Assembly: GCF_025165815.1 (NCBI RefSeq)
Contig: NZ_JAFFZE010000012.1
Coordinates: 477,368 to 541,367 of the forward strand
DNA length: 64,000 nt
DNA from: Actinophytocola gossypii
GTDB taxonomy: Bacteria > Actinomycetota > Actinomycetes > Mycobacteriales > Pseudonocardiaceae
Direction: 5' to 3'
Shown here: positions 52,793-61,207 of the stretch, in pieces
Layout: the number at the start of each line of letters is the position of its first letter
Position numbering within the stretch: the first letter of the stretch is position 1
Program-made: the position numbers and the translations under genes
The notes under the pieces: generated by a model
Database searches by the model: none
What the model saw: the letters and a program-made list of their open reading frames with translations, nothing else
Told to the model about the DNA's origin: nothing

Positions 52793-55618
52793 ATGGCCTT
52801 CGACGAACTGCAACCCGCCGCGTTCATCCCCGACGCCACCACCGGCCCGTTCCACGCCGACCTGTACACCCTGGCCTTCCCCGCAGCGTGGCGGGAACCT
52901 GTACTCGACCTCTACCGGTCCGGACAGTCTGAGGCAAAACGGGGTCGCATCAAGGAGGTGCCGATCAGAAAGCTGAACTCCCTGATCCGCACCGTCGCTC
53001 CGGACTTGGTCACCGTGGACGCCAACGCGTCGTTCGACCCCGCGAAGCCCTGGCTGTACAGCCGCACCGAATACCCGACCCACCTGCTTGCCCGGCTCGT
53101 GCACGCCTGGCTCCGCAGCTTGGCACCCAGCCTTGAGGCGTTCCAGCGGTTCCGCGAAACCGCACGCACACTCGACGTGAACTCGCTGAGCTGGCAACTA
53201 GAGACGGTCGACCTGCTCGAACACGACCTCTCCCCCGGCGGCACCTGCATGCCCACCGAGCGGCTCTACCGTGTCCTGCCAGAAATCCTCGCTGACCGCA
53301 TCGCCGCACAACCCCCGTACGAGTTTTGCGGCGAACGTGTCCGGTTCCACCGAGTCGCCGTCGATGCCCGCGCCAGAGGCGCCGAGTTGATGTCCTGGCC
53401 GCCGTTGAAGCACCGCACCAAGGTCAAGGACAAGGAGGCGCAGAAGCGCTACGGCACGGAGCGCACCTGGTACTACTCAGCGGTCATCACCGTGTCGCTG
53501 CGCACCGTCCCGTTCTCCCCCATCCCACGGATCTACCTCAGCAGCCGCATCCGACGATGGGTCTCCGGCCCAGTATCGATGACCGGGACACGGCGAGTAT
53601 CCGCCTACCTGCTCACCGGTGACCCCTTTATCACCGACGTCGACCACCCCACTATCGATGACGGTGAGCGCCCCGGTGCCTCCCGCGACGAGCAGGCCGG
53701 CCGGTTCGCGGTCGCGCAGTTCGCGTGGAACCCGCGCACCCGCCAGATCGAGTGGAGGCAGGGCGGACCCGAGGGCATGCTCGCCCGCGTCGGCGCGATC
53801 GACAACCTCCCCGCCGCTGACGTGTTCGCCAAAGAACCCGACACCTGGATTGACGGCCGAGACGACGTCGAAGGCGCCGCCAGCTACCACACGATGATGG
53901 GCTGGCACGGCGTCGGCGCCGGGCTCATGCCCGCTGAACGACGCCGCCTGACCGAATGGGCCGGCGCAGCACTCGCCCCCGAGTTCGTGCCAGCACCCCC
54001 GCTGGCACGCAGCACAATCTCCCAGAACCCGTCAACACATCTCACGCCGAAAGTCGCCGTCCCCAAGAAGAACGCCACCGAAGAGCAAATCGCCAACGTC
54101 GTCGCCAAGAACGAGCTCATCGACCTCGACAACGCCATCCGTCGGCGTGAGTTCACCGCGTTCGCCCTCGATGGACGGGACCTCACCGCAGTCCTGCTCT
54201 ACCAGTCCACCCACATGCGCGACCAGCTCATCACCGCAGCCGAAGCAAGTCTCGCGCTCGCCAACTACCGAGACGCCACAGGCCCAGACCTGTGGGGCTG
54301 GGCAGCACCCGATCTGCGCGTGCGCATCCACGCCCGCGAACTCGGCGCGCTGGGAGCCCCTCTCGGCAGCGCGGAACGGCCGCCGAAGAAGGGCAAAGAG
54401 CACGTCAACGCGATCGGCGAACGCCGCACTGCCGTCGCCGCCAGAATGCGCGATCTCGCCGCCGACCTCGGGGAGACCACCGTCATCACCTTCGTCGAAC
54501 TCGACGGCCGCGACAAGTTCAAGCCGCGAACCACTGACCCCAAGTTCGCCATCCGGCTCGGATGCGCCGACGTAGACATGGTCAGCCAATTCTTCACCCC
54601 CGCCGAACAGAACCCCGACGACGATGACGACGATTCGCAGTTCCGCGTTTCCGCAGCGTGGGCGGACGGACTACGACAGTTGGGGATGCGCCTTGTTCCC
54701 CAGCACACGCTGACCGAAAAAATCCCCGACAACCTGAACCAGCTGGCGTTTTGGATCGTCAAACGACAGGTCACCGGAGACACCGAACGAGCACAGTTCA
54801 CCCCGGTTGCCGTACTCATCCGACCCGGCCAAAAATGCATCCTCGGTCGCACGTCCGACATGACGGAATGGGTCCCCTACCCGCAACTCCTGGTCGCACT
54901 CACCGGTCAAGTGCGCCCGGAAGATCTTTCTACCGCTGAACAACAAACCAAGGCCGTAGCCGCCTTCGTTCAAAACATCCTCTACACCATGCGCGGGACG
55001 CCCACGCTCGTCGTCACCCATGCACAGAACACTCGCAACCGGTGGCCCTGGCTGAAGAACCCCGGCCTCCTCCCCGACCGCATCCAACTCGGCAACGGTC
55101 CAGCCCAACGGATCAAGATGTTTGGGCAGAACCTGCGGATCGCCCGTGTCGCCACCAACGATCGTGACGAAACACCACAATGGTGGGCACCAAAAAACAA
55201 GGAATCCGGCGGGATCAGCAAAGGCTTGTGGAAACCAGATGGCAATTACAGCAATCGCGTCTTCTACAGCACAAGCAGCAAGCCAGGCACTCACACACTC
55301 TCCGTGGAATCAACGAAACTCACGCACCGGATAAACTCGAAAAACCAAGAGGAAATCCGTCCCGGAAAGAATGCCTGGAACCCAGAGCTACTAGAAATCA
55401 CGATGCTTGGGTTCTCCGACGATATCGAAGCTGAATATGGGGCCATGTTCCTACACCAGCAACGCCTCGCCGAGGACTACCGCGACGCACTCGCGCTCCC
55501 ACTCATCCAACACGTCGCCGAACTCACATCCCAATACGGCCTACCCCACGACGACGAACCCGACGAACCCCTCGACGGACCAGACGGTGAGGCCGACACA
55601 GCCACCGAAGTCGAGTAG
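52793..55618 (+). CDS. pPIWI-RE family protein (PIWI/RNase H-like)
   Basis: 941 residues, 40 bp after the helicase gene. The order is an N-terminal module (residues 1-about 380: LDLYRSGQSEAKRGRIKEVP, HRTKVKDKEAQKRYGTERTW), a MID-like region (about 480-680: TVITFVELDGRDKFKPRTTD, QLGMRLVPQHTLTEK) and a C-terminal RNase H-like region (about 690-930: FTPVAVLIRPGQKCILGRTS, TPTLVVTHAQNTRNRWPWLK, LRIARVATNDRDETPQWW, YSNRVFYSTSSKPGTHTLSV). This layout and the gene neighbours match the pPIWI-RE group, argonaute relatives marked by invariant Arg and Glu. I cannot place the catalytic DED(D/H) residues with certainty, so slicer activity is unproven. The acidic tail is disordered. Confidence 0.8.
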   Translation: MAFDELQPAAFIPDATTGPFHADLYTLAFPAAWREPVLDLYRSGQSEAKRGRIKEVPIRKLNSLIRTVAPDLVTVDANASFDPAKPWLYSRTEYPTHLLARLVHAWLRSLAPSLEAFQRFRETARTLDVNSLSWQLETVDLLEHDLSPGGTCMPTERLYRVLPEILADRIAAQPPYEFCGERVRFHRVAVDARARGAELMSWPPLKHRTKVKDKEAQKRYGTERTWYYSAVITVSLRTVPFSPIPRIYLSSRIRRWVSGPVSMTGTRRVSAYLLTGDPFITDVDHPTIDDGERPGASRDEQAGRFAVAQFAWNPRTRQIEWRQGGPEGMLARVGAIDNLPAADVFAKEPDTWIDGRDDVEGAASYHTMMGWHGVGAGLMPAERRRLTEWAGAALAPEFVPAPPLARSTISQNPSTHLTPKVAVPKKNATEEQIANVVAKNELIDLDNAIRRREFTAFALDGRDLTAVLLYQSTHMRDQLITAAEASLALANYRDATGPDLWGWAAPDLRVRIHARELGALGAPLGSAERPPKKGKEHVNAIGERRTAVAARMRDLAADLGETTVITFVELDGRDKFKPRTTDPKFAIRLGCADVDMVSQFFTPAEQNPDDDDDDSQFRVSAAWADGLRQLGMRLVPQHTLTEKIPDNLNQLAFWIVKRQVTGDTERAQFTPVAVLIRPGQKCILGRTSDMTEWVPYPQLLVALTGQVRPEDLSTAEQQTKAVAAFVQNILYTMRGTPTLVVTHAQNTRNRWPWLKNPGLLPDRIQLGNGPAQRIKMFGQNLRIARVATNDRDETPQWWAPKNKESGGISKGLWKPDGNYSNRVFYSTSSKPGTHTLSVESTKLTHRINSKNQEEIRPGKNAWNPELLEITMLGFSDDIEAEYGAMFLHQQRLAEDYRDALALPLIQHVAELTSQYGLPHDDEPDEPLDGPDGEADTATEVE

Positions 55619-55759
55619 AAGCCACGTCCGTCAGCCTGGCCTACACGACGGATCGATCACGCTCGGTGTGGACAGCTCACCTGACCGGGTCCCTTGAGAG
55701 TGGTCCGTCTGTTGTGAGAGTCCGATGCCCGATGATGGGCGTAGGAGGACTCAAGGACG

Positions 55760-56044
55760 ATGACCCAGCGACGTCGGCGGCACACGCCAGAGCGGATCAT
55801 CCGCAAGCTGCGTGAGGGCGAGAAGCTACTCGGGCAGGGCAGTGAGTTGCCCGAGGTGCTCAAGCATCTGGAGATCACCGAGGCGACCTGGTACCGGTGG
55901 CGTAACCAGTACGGGGGCATGAAGAGCGAGGACGCGAAGCGGCTCAAGGAGTTGGAGCGGGAGAACGCCCGGTTGAAGAAGATGGTGGCCGAGCAGGCGT
56001 TGGACATCGACATGCTCAAGGAGTTGAACCGGGGAAACTGGTGA
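55760..56044 (+). CDS. IS3-family transposase OrfA
   Basis: 94 residues: RRRRHTPERIIRKLREGEKL, LEITEATWYRWRNQYGGMKS (HTH) and KELERENARLKKMVAEQALD (leucine zipper). It is the DNA-binding and dimerisation part of IS3 (IS407-like group) transposase. orfB starts four bases before its stop, where a programmed -1 frameshift normally makes the fusion OrfAB. Confidence 0.9.
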   Translation: MTQRRRRHTPERIIRKLREGEKLLGQGSELPEVLKHLEITEATWYRWRNQYGGMKSEDAKRLKELERENARLKKMVAEQALDIDMLKELNRGNW

Positions 56045-56635
56045 GCCCGGCCCGGCGGCGCCGCGCTGTGCAGGTGTTGCAGCAGCGGTTCAGGGTCTCG
56101 CAGCGCCGGGCGTGCGCGGTGGTCGGCCAGCATCGCTCCACCCAACGGCGCCGGCCTCGCCGGCCGGGCACCGTCGAGTCGATGCTGCGGGCACGGCTGC
56201 GGGAGATCGCCCAGGCTCGCCCACGGTGGGGCTGGCGCAAGGCCTACTGGGTGCTACGCAGCGAAGGTCACCTGGTGAATCGCAAGCGGATCCGCCGTTA
56301 CTGGCCGAGGAAGGCCTCAAGCGGCCGGCCAGAACCCGCAAGAGGCAGCGTATCGGTCCACGTCGGGGTGATCGACTGGTCGCCAGTCGGTCGGATGAGG
56401 TGTGGGCATTGGACTTCCAGGTCGACGTCACCGCCGATGGTCGGCAGATCCGGTTCTGCAACGTCGTGGACGAGTTCACTCGCGAAGCCCTGGCGACCGC
56501 GGCCGCCCGGTCGTTCACCGCCGATGACACCACCGTTCTGCTGGACAAGATCGTCGCCGAGACCGACCGCAGACCCGTGAACCTGCGGATGGACAACGGG
56601 CCCGAACTCACCGCGGGCAACCTCACCACCGTGAC
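56041..56635 (+). pseudogene. IS3-family transposase OrfB, frameshifted and truncated
   Basis: The frame opens RRRRAVQVLQQRFRVSQRRA, then RPRWGWRKAYWVLRSEGHLV. At about 56307 an indel shifts it; the other frame continues EEGLKRPARTRKRQRIGPRR, SDEVWALDFQVDVTADGRQI (first Asp) and VDEFTREALATAAARS, then RRPVNLRMDNGPELTAGNL (second Asp). The Glu of DDE is missing, so it is inactive. Confidence 0.85.
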
Positions 56636-58057
56636 TCCGCCTGCCCCCATGAGCCAGACCCGGTTCACCTATGACTCGCTGTCGCGAGTCACCAGCGTCA
56701 CCGACGGCAACGGGCAGCGCATCGACTACGCATACGACCGCCTCGACCGGATCGTGGCGATCAGCGAGCACAACGGCCCGGTCCTGCAAACCATGGACTA
56801 CGACGGCACCGGCGCGATGACCGATCGCGCGCACGGCGGGGTGATCACCGAGTTCACCCTCGACACCTACCCCACCGCCCACAGATCACCTCAGCGACCC
56901 GCACCGCGGCCGGATCGACCGAGACAGTGTCCTACACCTACGACAACACCGGTAACCTCAAGACCATGACCGACCCGGCCGGGACGGCGGCCTACACCTA
57001 CGACGCGGCCAACCGACTCACCGCCCTGGCCGACCCGTTCGGGCAGACCACCACGTTCGGCTACGACAACGCCGACCGCCGCACCAGCACCACGTTCCCC
57101 GGTGCGGGCAGCCAGACCAACACCTACGACAACTCCGGCCGTCTCACGGGCCTATCGGTCAAGAACACCGCAGGCACCGAACTCTACAAGGCCACCTACA
57201 GCTTCACCTCGAGCGGCGCTGACCGCGACAAGATCCAGGCCCGCACGGTCAACGGCACCACCACCAACTACAGCTACGACGCCCTGGGCCACCTGTCCCA
57301 GGCCGGCGCGCGGAACTACACCGTTGACAACGCCGACAACATCACCAACAACGGTGGCGCCGCCCAAACCATCAACGCAGCCGACCAGCTCACCGCCTAC
57401 CCGGGCAGCACCGTCACCTTCGACGACGCCGGCAATACCGAGACCATCACCGACCCCAGCGGCACCTCGACCTGGAGCTACACCCCCACCAACCAGCTCA
57501 CCACCGCCATACTCGGCGCAACCACCCAGGTCAGCGCCGACTATGACACCACTGACCAAACCCAGGTCCGCCGACTCACCGAAACCCATGCCGGAATCAC
57601 CACCGAACACGTGTTCACTCACACCGCGCTCGGGATCTCCAGCATCAAGGTCAACGGGACCCGCACCAGCGTCGCCCGCGACCCCGACGGCCAACTGGTC
57701 ACTCAGAAAGCTGGGAACACCCGGCACAACCTGATTACTGACCACCAGGGCACCGTCGTCGCGGCCCTCACCACCACCGGCACACTCGCCACCACCCCCG
57801 CCTATACCCCCTACGGACGGCCCACCACCAGCACAACATCGGTAAGCCCCTTCGGCTACCACGGCGGTTACACTCTCAACAACAGCCTCATCATCTTCGG
57901 CTACCGCTACTACAACCCTGGCATGGCCCGCTTCTCCGCGCCAGACCCCACCCGCCAAGAACGCAACAACTACGCCTACGCCAAATCCGACCCCATCAAT
58001 ATGTCTGACCCCTCGGGAGCGGACTCGTGTAGTCATGTCGCAAACGCGATTGGCATC

Positions 58058-58065
58058 GGATATAG
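58058..58065. repeat. 8-bp target duplication left of IS256
   Basis: GGATATAG, repeated at 59469-59476 on the other side of the element. An 8-9 bp duplication is normal for IS256-family insertion and shows the element jumped here recently. Confidence 0.85.
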
Positions 58066-59468
58066 GGGTCTATCCCATGATCGGTGTGTCCGGCGTTGTT
58101 GATCAGTAGGTTTCGGCTCCCGGCCAGCGGTCACCGAACGTGATGGCGAAGGCGTTGAGTACTGGCTTCCAGCGCATCGTCCACTTGGTGCGGCCTGTTC
58201 CGGTCGGGTCGAGACTGCGGGTCACAAGATACAGGCACTTCATCGCTGCCTGTTCGGTCGGGAAGTGCCCGCGTGCGCGGATCGCCCGCCGGTAGCGGGC
58301 GTTCAAGGATTCGATTGCGTTGGTGGAGCAGATCATCCGGCGGATCTCGATGTCGTAGTCGAGGAACGGGATGAATTCTTCCCAGGCGTTGCGCCAGAGT
58401 CGGATCATCGCCGCGTATTTTCTCCTCCATTTCTCGTCGAGTTCGTCCAGTGCCGCTAGTGCGGATTCTGGGTTGGGTGCGGTGTAGATGGGTTTGATGT
58501 CCCGTTTCACCGCGTCCCAGTCCTGACGGGCGACCAGCCGGAACGTGTTCCGGATGAGGTGAACGACGCAGGTTTGCACGATTGCTCGCGGCCATACGTT
58601 CGTCACGACGTCGGGGAGACCTTTCAGGCCGTCGCAGACGAGGAAGAACACGTCGGCGACGCCGCGGTTCTTCAGGTCGACCAGCACGCTCATCCAGAAC
58701 TTCGCACCCTCGCCGCCGGTGCCCATCCACAGGCCCAGGACGTCCTTGCGACCGTCCACGGTGACCCCGATGGCTGCGTAGACGGGTCGGTTGGCGACCT
58801 GGCCGTCACGGACCTTGACGTGGATCGCGTCGATGAACACCGCCGCGTACACGGCTTCCAATGGTCGATTGGCCCAGTCGTTCATCTCGGCGACGACCTT
58901 GTCGGTGATCCGTGAGATCGTCTCCTTGCTGACCGACGCACCGTAGATCTCGGCGAAATGCGCCGAGATCTCCCCGGTTGTCATCCCTTTCGCATACAAC
59001 GACAGCACGATCTCATCCACATCGCCGAGCCGCCGCTGCCGCTTTTTCACGATCTGCGGCTCGAACGTGCTCTCCCGATCCCGCGGCACGCTGATCTCGA
59101 CCTCGCCCGCGGCATCCGAAATGACAGTCTTCGACCGGCTACCGTTTCGCACATTCGCCGACTCGCGCTCGGGCTCGGCCCGGTTCTTCTCATGCCCGAG
59201 ATGCTCGGTCATCTCCTCGTTGAGCGCGGTCTCCAGCACGTTCTTGGTAAACAGCTTCAACAGGCCGTCCGGGCCGGTCAACGCCAACCCCCGCGCCTTG
59301 GCCTCGGCCACCATCGCCGCCGCAGCGGCCTGCTCCGGCGACAGCTCTCGCCCCGGCTTCTCACTCTTGCGTGGACTCACAAGGTCCGATGTCATCACTC
59401 ACAGTGCCCATCCCGCCGGACCTTCGGCCGGCGTGTCGGGCCGGACACACCGATCTTGGAACAGTCCC
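58066..59468 (-). mobile_element. IS256-family element, complete copy
   Basis: 1403 bp. The ends GGGTCTATCCCATGATCGGTG (58066-58086) and CACCGATCTTGGAACAGTCCC (59448-59468) are 21-bp inverted repeats with four mismatches. The 8-bp flank GGATATAG is duplicated. It encodes an intact transposase. A second copy begins at 63044, and solo ends lie at 3842 and 32212, so this family has been active across the window. Confidence 0.92.
58103..59398 (-). CDS. IS256-family transposase
   Basis: 431 residues, intact. The Mutator-type DDE core: Asp in YAAVFIDAIHVKVRDGQVA, Asp in VFFLVCDGLKGLPD and Glu in CSTNAIESLNARYRRAIRAR. VWPRAIVQTCVVHLIRNTFR is the C/H signature between them. The N-terminal region includes EEMTEHLGHEKNRAEPE and RESTFEPQIVKKRQRRL, which binds the ends. 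It carries its own short leader of about 70 bp between start and element end. Confidence 0.95.
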   Translation of the reverse strand: MMTSDLVSPRKSEKPGRELSPEQAAAAAMVAEAKARGLALTGPDGLLKLFTKNVLETALNEEMTEHLGHEKNRAEPERESANVRNGSRSKTVISDAAGEVEISVPRDRESTFEPQIVKKRQRRLGDVDEIVLSLYAKGMTTGEISAHFAEIYGASVSKETISRITDKVVAEMNDWANRPLEAVYAAVFIDAIHVKVRDGQVANRPVYAAIGVTVDGRKDVLGLWMGTGGEGAKFWMSVLVDLKNRGVADVFFLVCDGLKGLPDVVTNVWPRAIVQTCVVHLIRNTFRLVARQDWDAVKRDIKPIYTAPNPESALAALDELDEKWRRKYAAMIRLWRNAWEEFIPFLDYDIEIRRMICSTNAIESLNARYRRAIRARGHFPTEQAAMKCLYLVTRSLDPTGTGRTKWTMRWKPVLNAFAITFGDRWPGAETY

Positions 59469-59476
59469 GGATATAG
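59469..59476. repeat. 8-bp target duplication right of IS256
   Basis: GGATATAG, the partner of 58058-58065. Confidence 0.85.
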
Positions 59477-59643
59477 TGCGGTCTCCGGGCATATTGGCTG
59501 GCTTTTTAGATTCGGCCTTGGGTACGTCTACGCAATAGCCGCTGCAGGCGGCGCCCTGGCCAGCTATTTGACGCTCGCTTGCGAGCAAGAGCCGCGCACA
59601 GTTGGGGAGCAAGCCGAAGCGCAGTATGGAGTGTATCGCTAGC

Positions 59644-59817
59644 ATGGAGGGTAAAAGTCGATGGATTATCGCCGTCACGATGATCGCTCTGGCTCTCACG
59701 TTGGCCTTATCGATCCTGTTGGATTGGCAGCCTCTTATCACGGCAGCAGTCTCGGGTGTAATACTCATATTTCAAGGTAGTGTTATAAGCATACTTAAGC
59801 GAAAAGAAAACAAATAA
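59644..59817 (+). CDS. Small membrane protein, probable immunity to the RHS tip
   Basis: 57 residues starting one base after the RHS stop. Two transmembrane segments (WIIAVTMIALALTLALSILL and PLITAAVSGVILIFQGSVIS) with a short loop between and a basic tail KRKENK. Strongly AT-rich codons at the end mark it as foreign. Small two-helix proteins directly behind a membrane-active toxin usually protect the producer membrane, so an immunity role is inferred. An in-frame start at 59602 would lie inside the toxin. Confidence 0.6.
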   Translation: MEGKSRWIIAVTMIALALTLALSILLDWQPLITAAVSGVILIFQGSVISILKRKENK

Positions 59818-59929
59818 TTTCTACACGTCGGGGGATCGACCGGAATACTGGAGGGCGTGGTCGCGACCAGGGGTTCGGTGGCGTCGCAAGTGCACGGGCT
59901 TGAGGCGATCGGCGCCGTGCGCGGAGGAC

Positions 59930-60322
59930 CACCGCGTGGCCGGATGGAACGCGAGCGTGTCGTTCGATCCGTCGGTCCAGCAGAGGGTCCGGGTTTGCCG
60001 TGGTGGGAGGTCGTGGAGCCGTCGGGCCTCGGCCCTGCGAGTGTTCCTGGGCGGCGAGCCCGTGCCGCTGCGATGTGGCACGAGCTCGGTTCGGGGCACG
60101 TGGTGGCATTCAACCTCTACGGACCCACCGAGTGCACGGTGGACTCAACTGCGGCGCTGATCGAGGCGCCGAGTCCGAGCCGCACATCGGCAGGGGACTT
60201 GCCCTGGCTTCGAGGTTCACGTTTTGGACGACCGCCTGGCCGAGGTGCCGGTCGGCGTGACCGGCGAGATCTACCCCTCCGGTCCCCAGGTCACGCGCGT
60301 GTGCGTCAACCGCCGACGCTTA
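59930..60322 (+). pseudogene. NRPS adenylation-domain relic
   Basis: Pieces in shifting frames read DHRVAGWNASVSFDPSVQQ, LRVFLGGEPVPL, then MWHELGSGHVVAFNLYGPTE (A5 motif) with CTVDSTAALIEAPSP, then after a frame change GFEVHVLDDRLAEVPVGVTG with EIYPSG (A6/A7 region). An adenylation domain of a non-ribosomal peptide synthetase was here. It has an internal deletion and at least two frameshifts, and no condensation or carrier domain remains. Confidence 0.65.
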
Positions 60323-60323
60323 G

Positions 60324-60947
60324 GGCCTGTTTCAATGCGCTGACCAGTAGATGCTTGTGATCAGGGCTGCAGGCACGGCGTGTCGTACGGCAGATAGACG
60401 AGGTCTCCGGTAGATCGATCAACGACCAAGCTGATCAAGTAACCGGAGACCTCGTGGCCAGCGTAGCGGCGACGGGGCGAGCTGACCTGACCGACGCGCA
60501 GTGGGCGATCCTGGAACCGCTGCTGCCTGTCGGTAAGAAGCCAGGCCGCCCACCGAAATGGACCAAACGGCAACTTCTCGACGGTATCCGCTGGCGAGTC
60601 CGTGTCGGCTCGCCTTGGCGTGATGTCCCACCTGACTACGGCTGCTGGCAGACGATCTACGGCCTGTTCCGGCGCTGGCAACGAGCCGGTGTGTGGGCGG
60701 TGATCCTGGCGGCCCTGCAATCCCGGGCCGATGCTGCCGGGCTGATCACCTGGGACGTGAGTGTGGATTCCACGATCAACCGGGCGCATCAGCACGCCGC
60801 TGGTGCACGCAGCCACAGCGAACGACAGAAACAGCCACCGGGCGGCGTCGGCGAGCCCGAACCGGCAGACCACGCGTTAGGCCGGTCGCGGGGTGGCTGG
60901 ACCACCAAGCTGCACCTGGCCACCGAACAAGGCCAGAAGCCGCTGTC
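60324..60947 (+). mobile_element. IS5-family element, 3' half lost
   Basis: From a likely end GGGCCTGTTTCAATGCGCTG a transposase starts at 60454: DLTDAQWAILEPLLPVGKKP, LLDGIRWRVRVGSPWRDVPP, YGLFRRWQRAGVW, TWDVSVDSTINRAHQHAAG (first Asp) and GGWTTKLHLATEQGQKPLS. It then meets the 110-bp dispersed repeat at 60948 and stops making sense. Neither the second Asp nor the Glu is present, so it is inactive. The same family left the fragment at 2995. Confidence 0.8.
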
Positions 60948-61057
60948 AACGGGCCGAACTGATGTCCTGGTATCCCCACCTGCGGGCCACACTGGATCAG
61001 CGATCACTGGAGCCCGCCACCAGGGCGATCTCCATTTGATCTCCATTTGATCACTGA
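60948..61057. repeat. 110-bp dispersed direct repeat, copy 2
   Basis: Partner of 18918-19027, 42 kb away and in the same orientation. It ends in two tandem CTCCATTTGAT words. It is joined on its left to a truncated IS5 transposase and on its right to a terminator and the tRNA-Val repeat. One frame reads AELMSWYPHLRATLDQRSLE to a stop, so it is probably the tail of an element gene. Confidence 0.65.
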
Positions 61058-61089
61058 GGCCCCGCCCCAGTGATCCGGGACAGGGCCTC
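61056..61089. terminator. Hairpin before right att repeat
   Basis: GAGGCCC (61056-61062) pairs with GGGCCTC (61083-61089). It lies where the integrase terminator lies at the left copy, and the next bases TGACCTGCGCA are shared with the left flank. Confidence 0.4.
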
Positions 61090-61108
61090 TGACCTGCGCA
61101 AACAGGTG

Positions 61109-61166
61109 GTGGGCGATACTGGGATTGAACCAGTGACCCCTACCGTGTCAACGTAGATCAACAAGT
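61109..61166 (-). repeat. Attachment-type direct repeat: 3' part of tRNA-Val(GAC), right copy
   Basis: 58 bp identical to 25887-25944 and in the same direction, 35.2 kb to the right. This copy includes the CCA end (TGG on the plus strand). Again there is no D-arm, so the intact tRNA gene must lie outside the window. No integrase precedes it; an IS5 remnant and a dispersed repeat stand there instead. Confidence 0.8.
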
Positions 61167-61207
61167 GCGCTGACCTGCATAAACGTGACTCTGGCAGGTC
61201 AGCGCAC
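61165..61207. other. Conserved inverted repeat beside right att repeat
   Basis: GTGCGCTGACCTGC and GCAGGTCAGCGCAC form a perfect 14-bp stem with a 15-base loop. Compared with the left copy, the third pair changes from A-T to G-C with both partners altered together. Confidence 0.6.

Larger units (their letters stand above)
55694..56635 (+). mobile_element. IS3-family element, right part lost
   Basis: The left end (TGAGAGTGGTCCGTCTGTTG) lies about 75 bp after the PIWI stop. orfA is intact, orfB is frameshifted and stops after the DDE block's DNGPELTAGNL, where sequence jumps directly into an RHS gene. The right end is missing, so the element was cut by a deletion that also removed the RHS 5' part. 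Confidence 0.75.
56636..59642 (+). pseudogene. RHS-repeat polymorphic toxin, 5'-truncated, frameshifted and split by IS256
   Basis: RHS/YD repeats run from about 56640 (RFTYDSLSRVTSVTDGNGQR, IDYAYDRLDRIVAISEHNGP), with a frameshift near 56878. From 56927 they continue (TGNLKTMTDPAGTAAYTYDA) to the RHS core (GYRYYNPGMARFSAPDPTRQ, NNYAYAKSDPINMSDPSGA). IS256 then interrupts at 58066. Removing the IS and one 8-bp target copy restores the frame exactly: SHVANAIGIGYSAVSGHIGW, FRFGLGYVYAIAAAGGALAS, YLTLACEQE, EAQYGVYR, stop at 59640. The tip is hydrophobic, which suggests a membrane-acting toxin. The 5' end was lost at the IS3 junction. Confidence 0.8.

Noticed and set aside
56112..56969. A real fusion protein of IS3 transposase and RHS repeats
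   Set aside because: The frame joins a truncated, frameshifted OrfB to a 5'-truncated RHS gene; it is a deletion junction, not a functional fusion.
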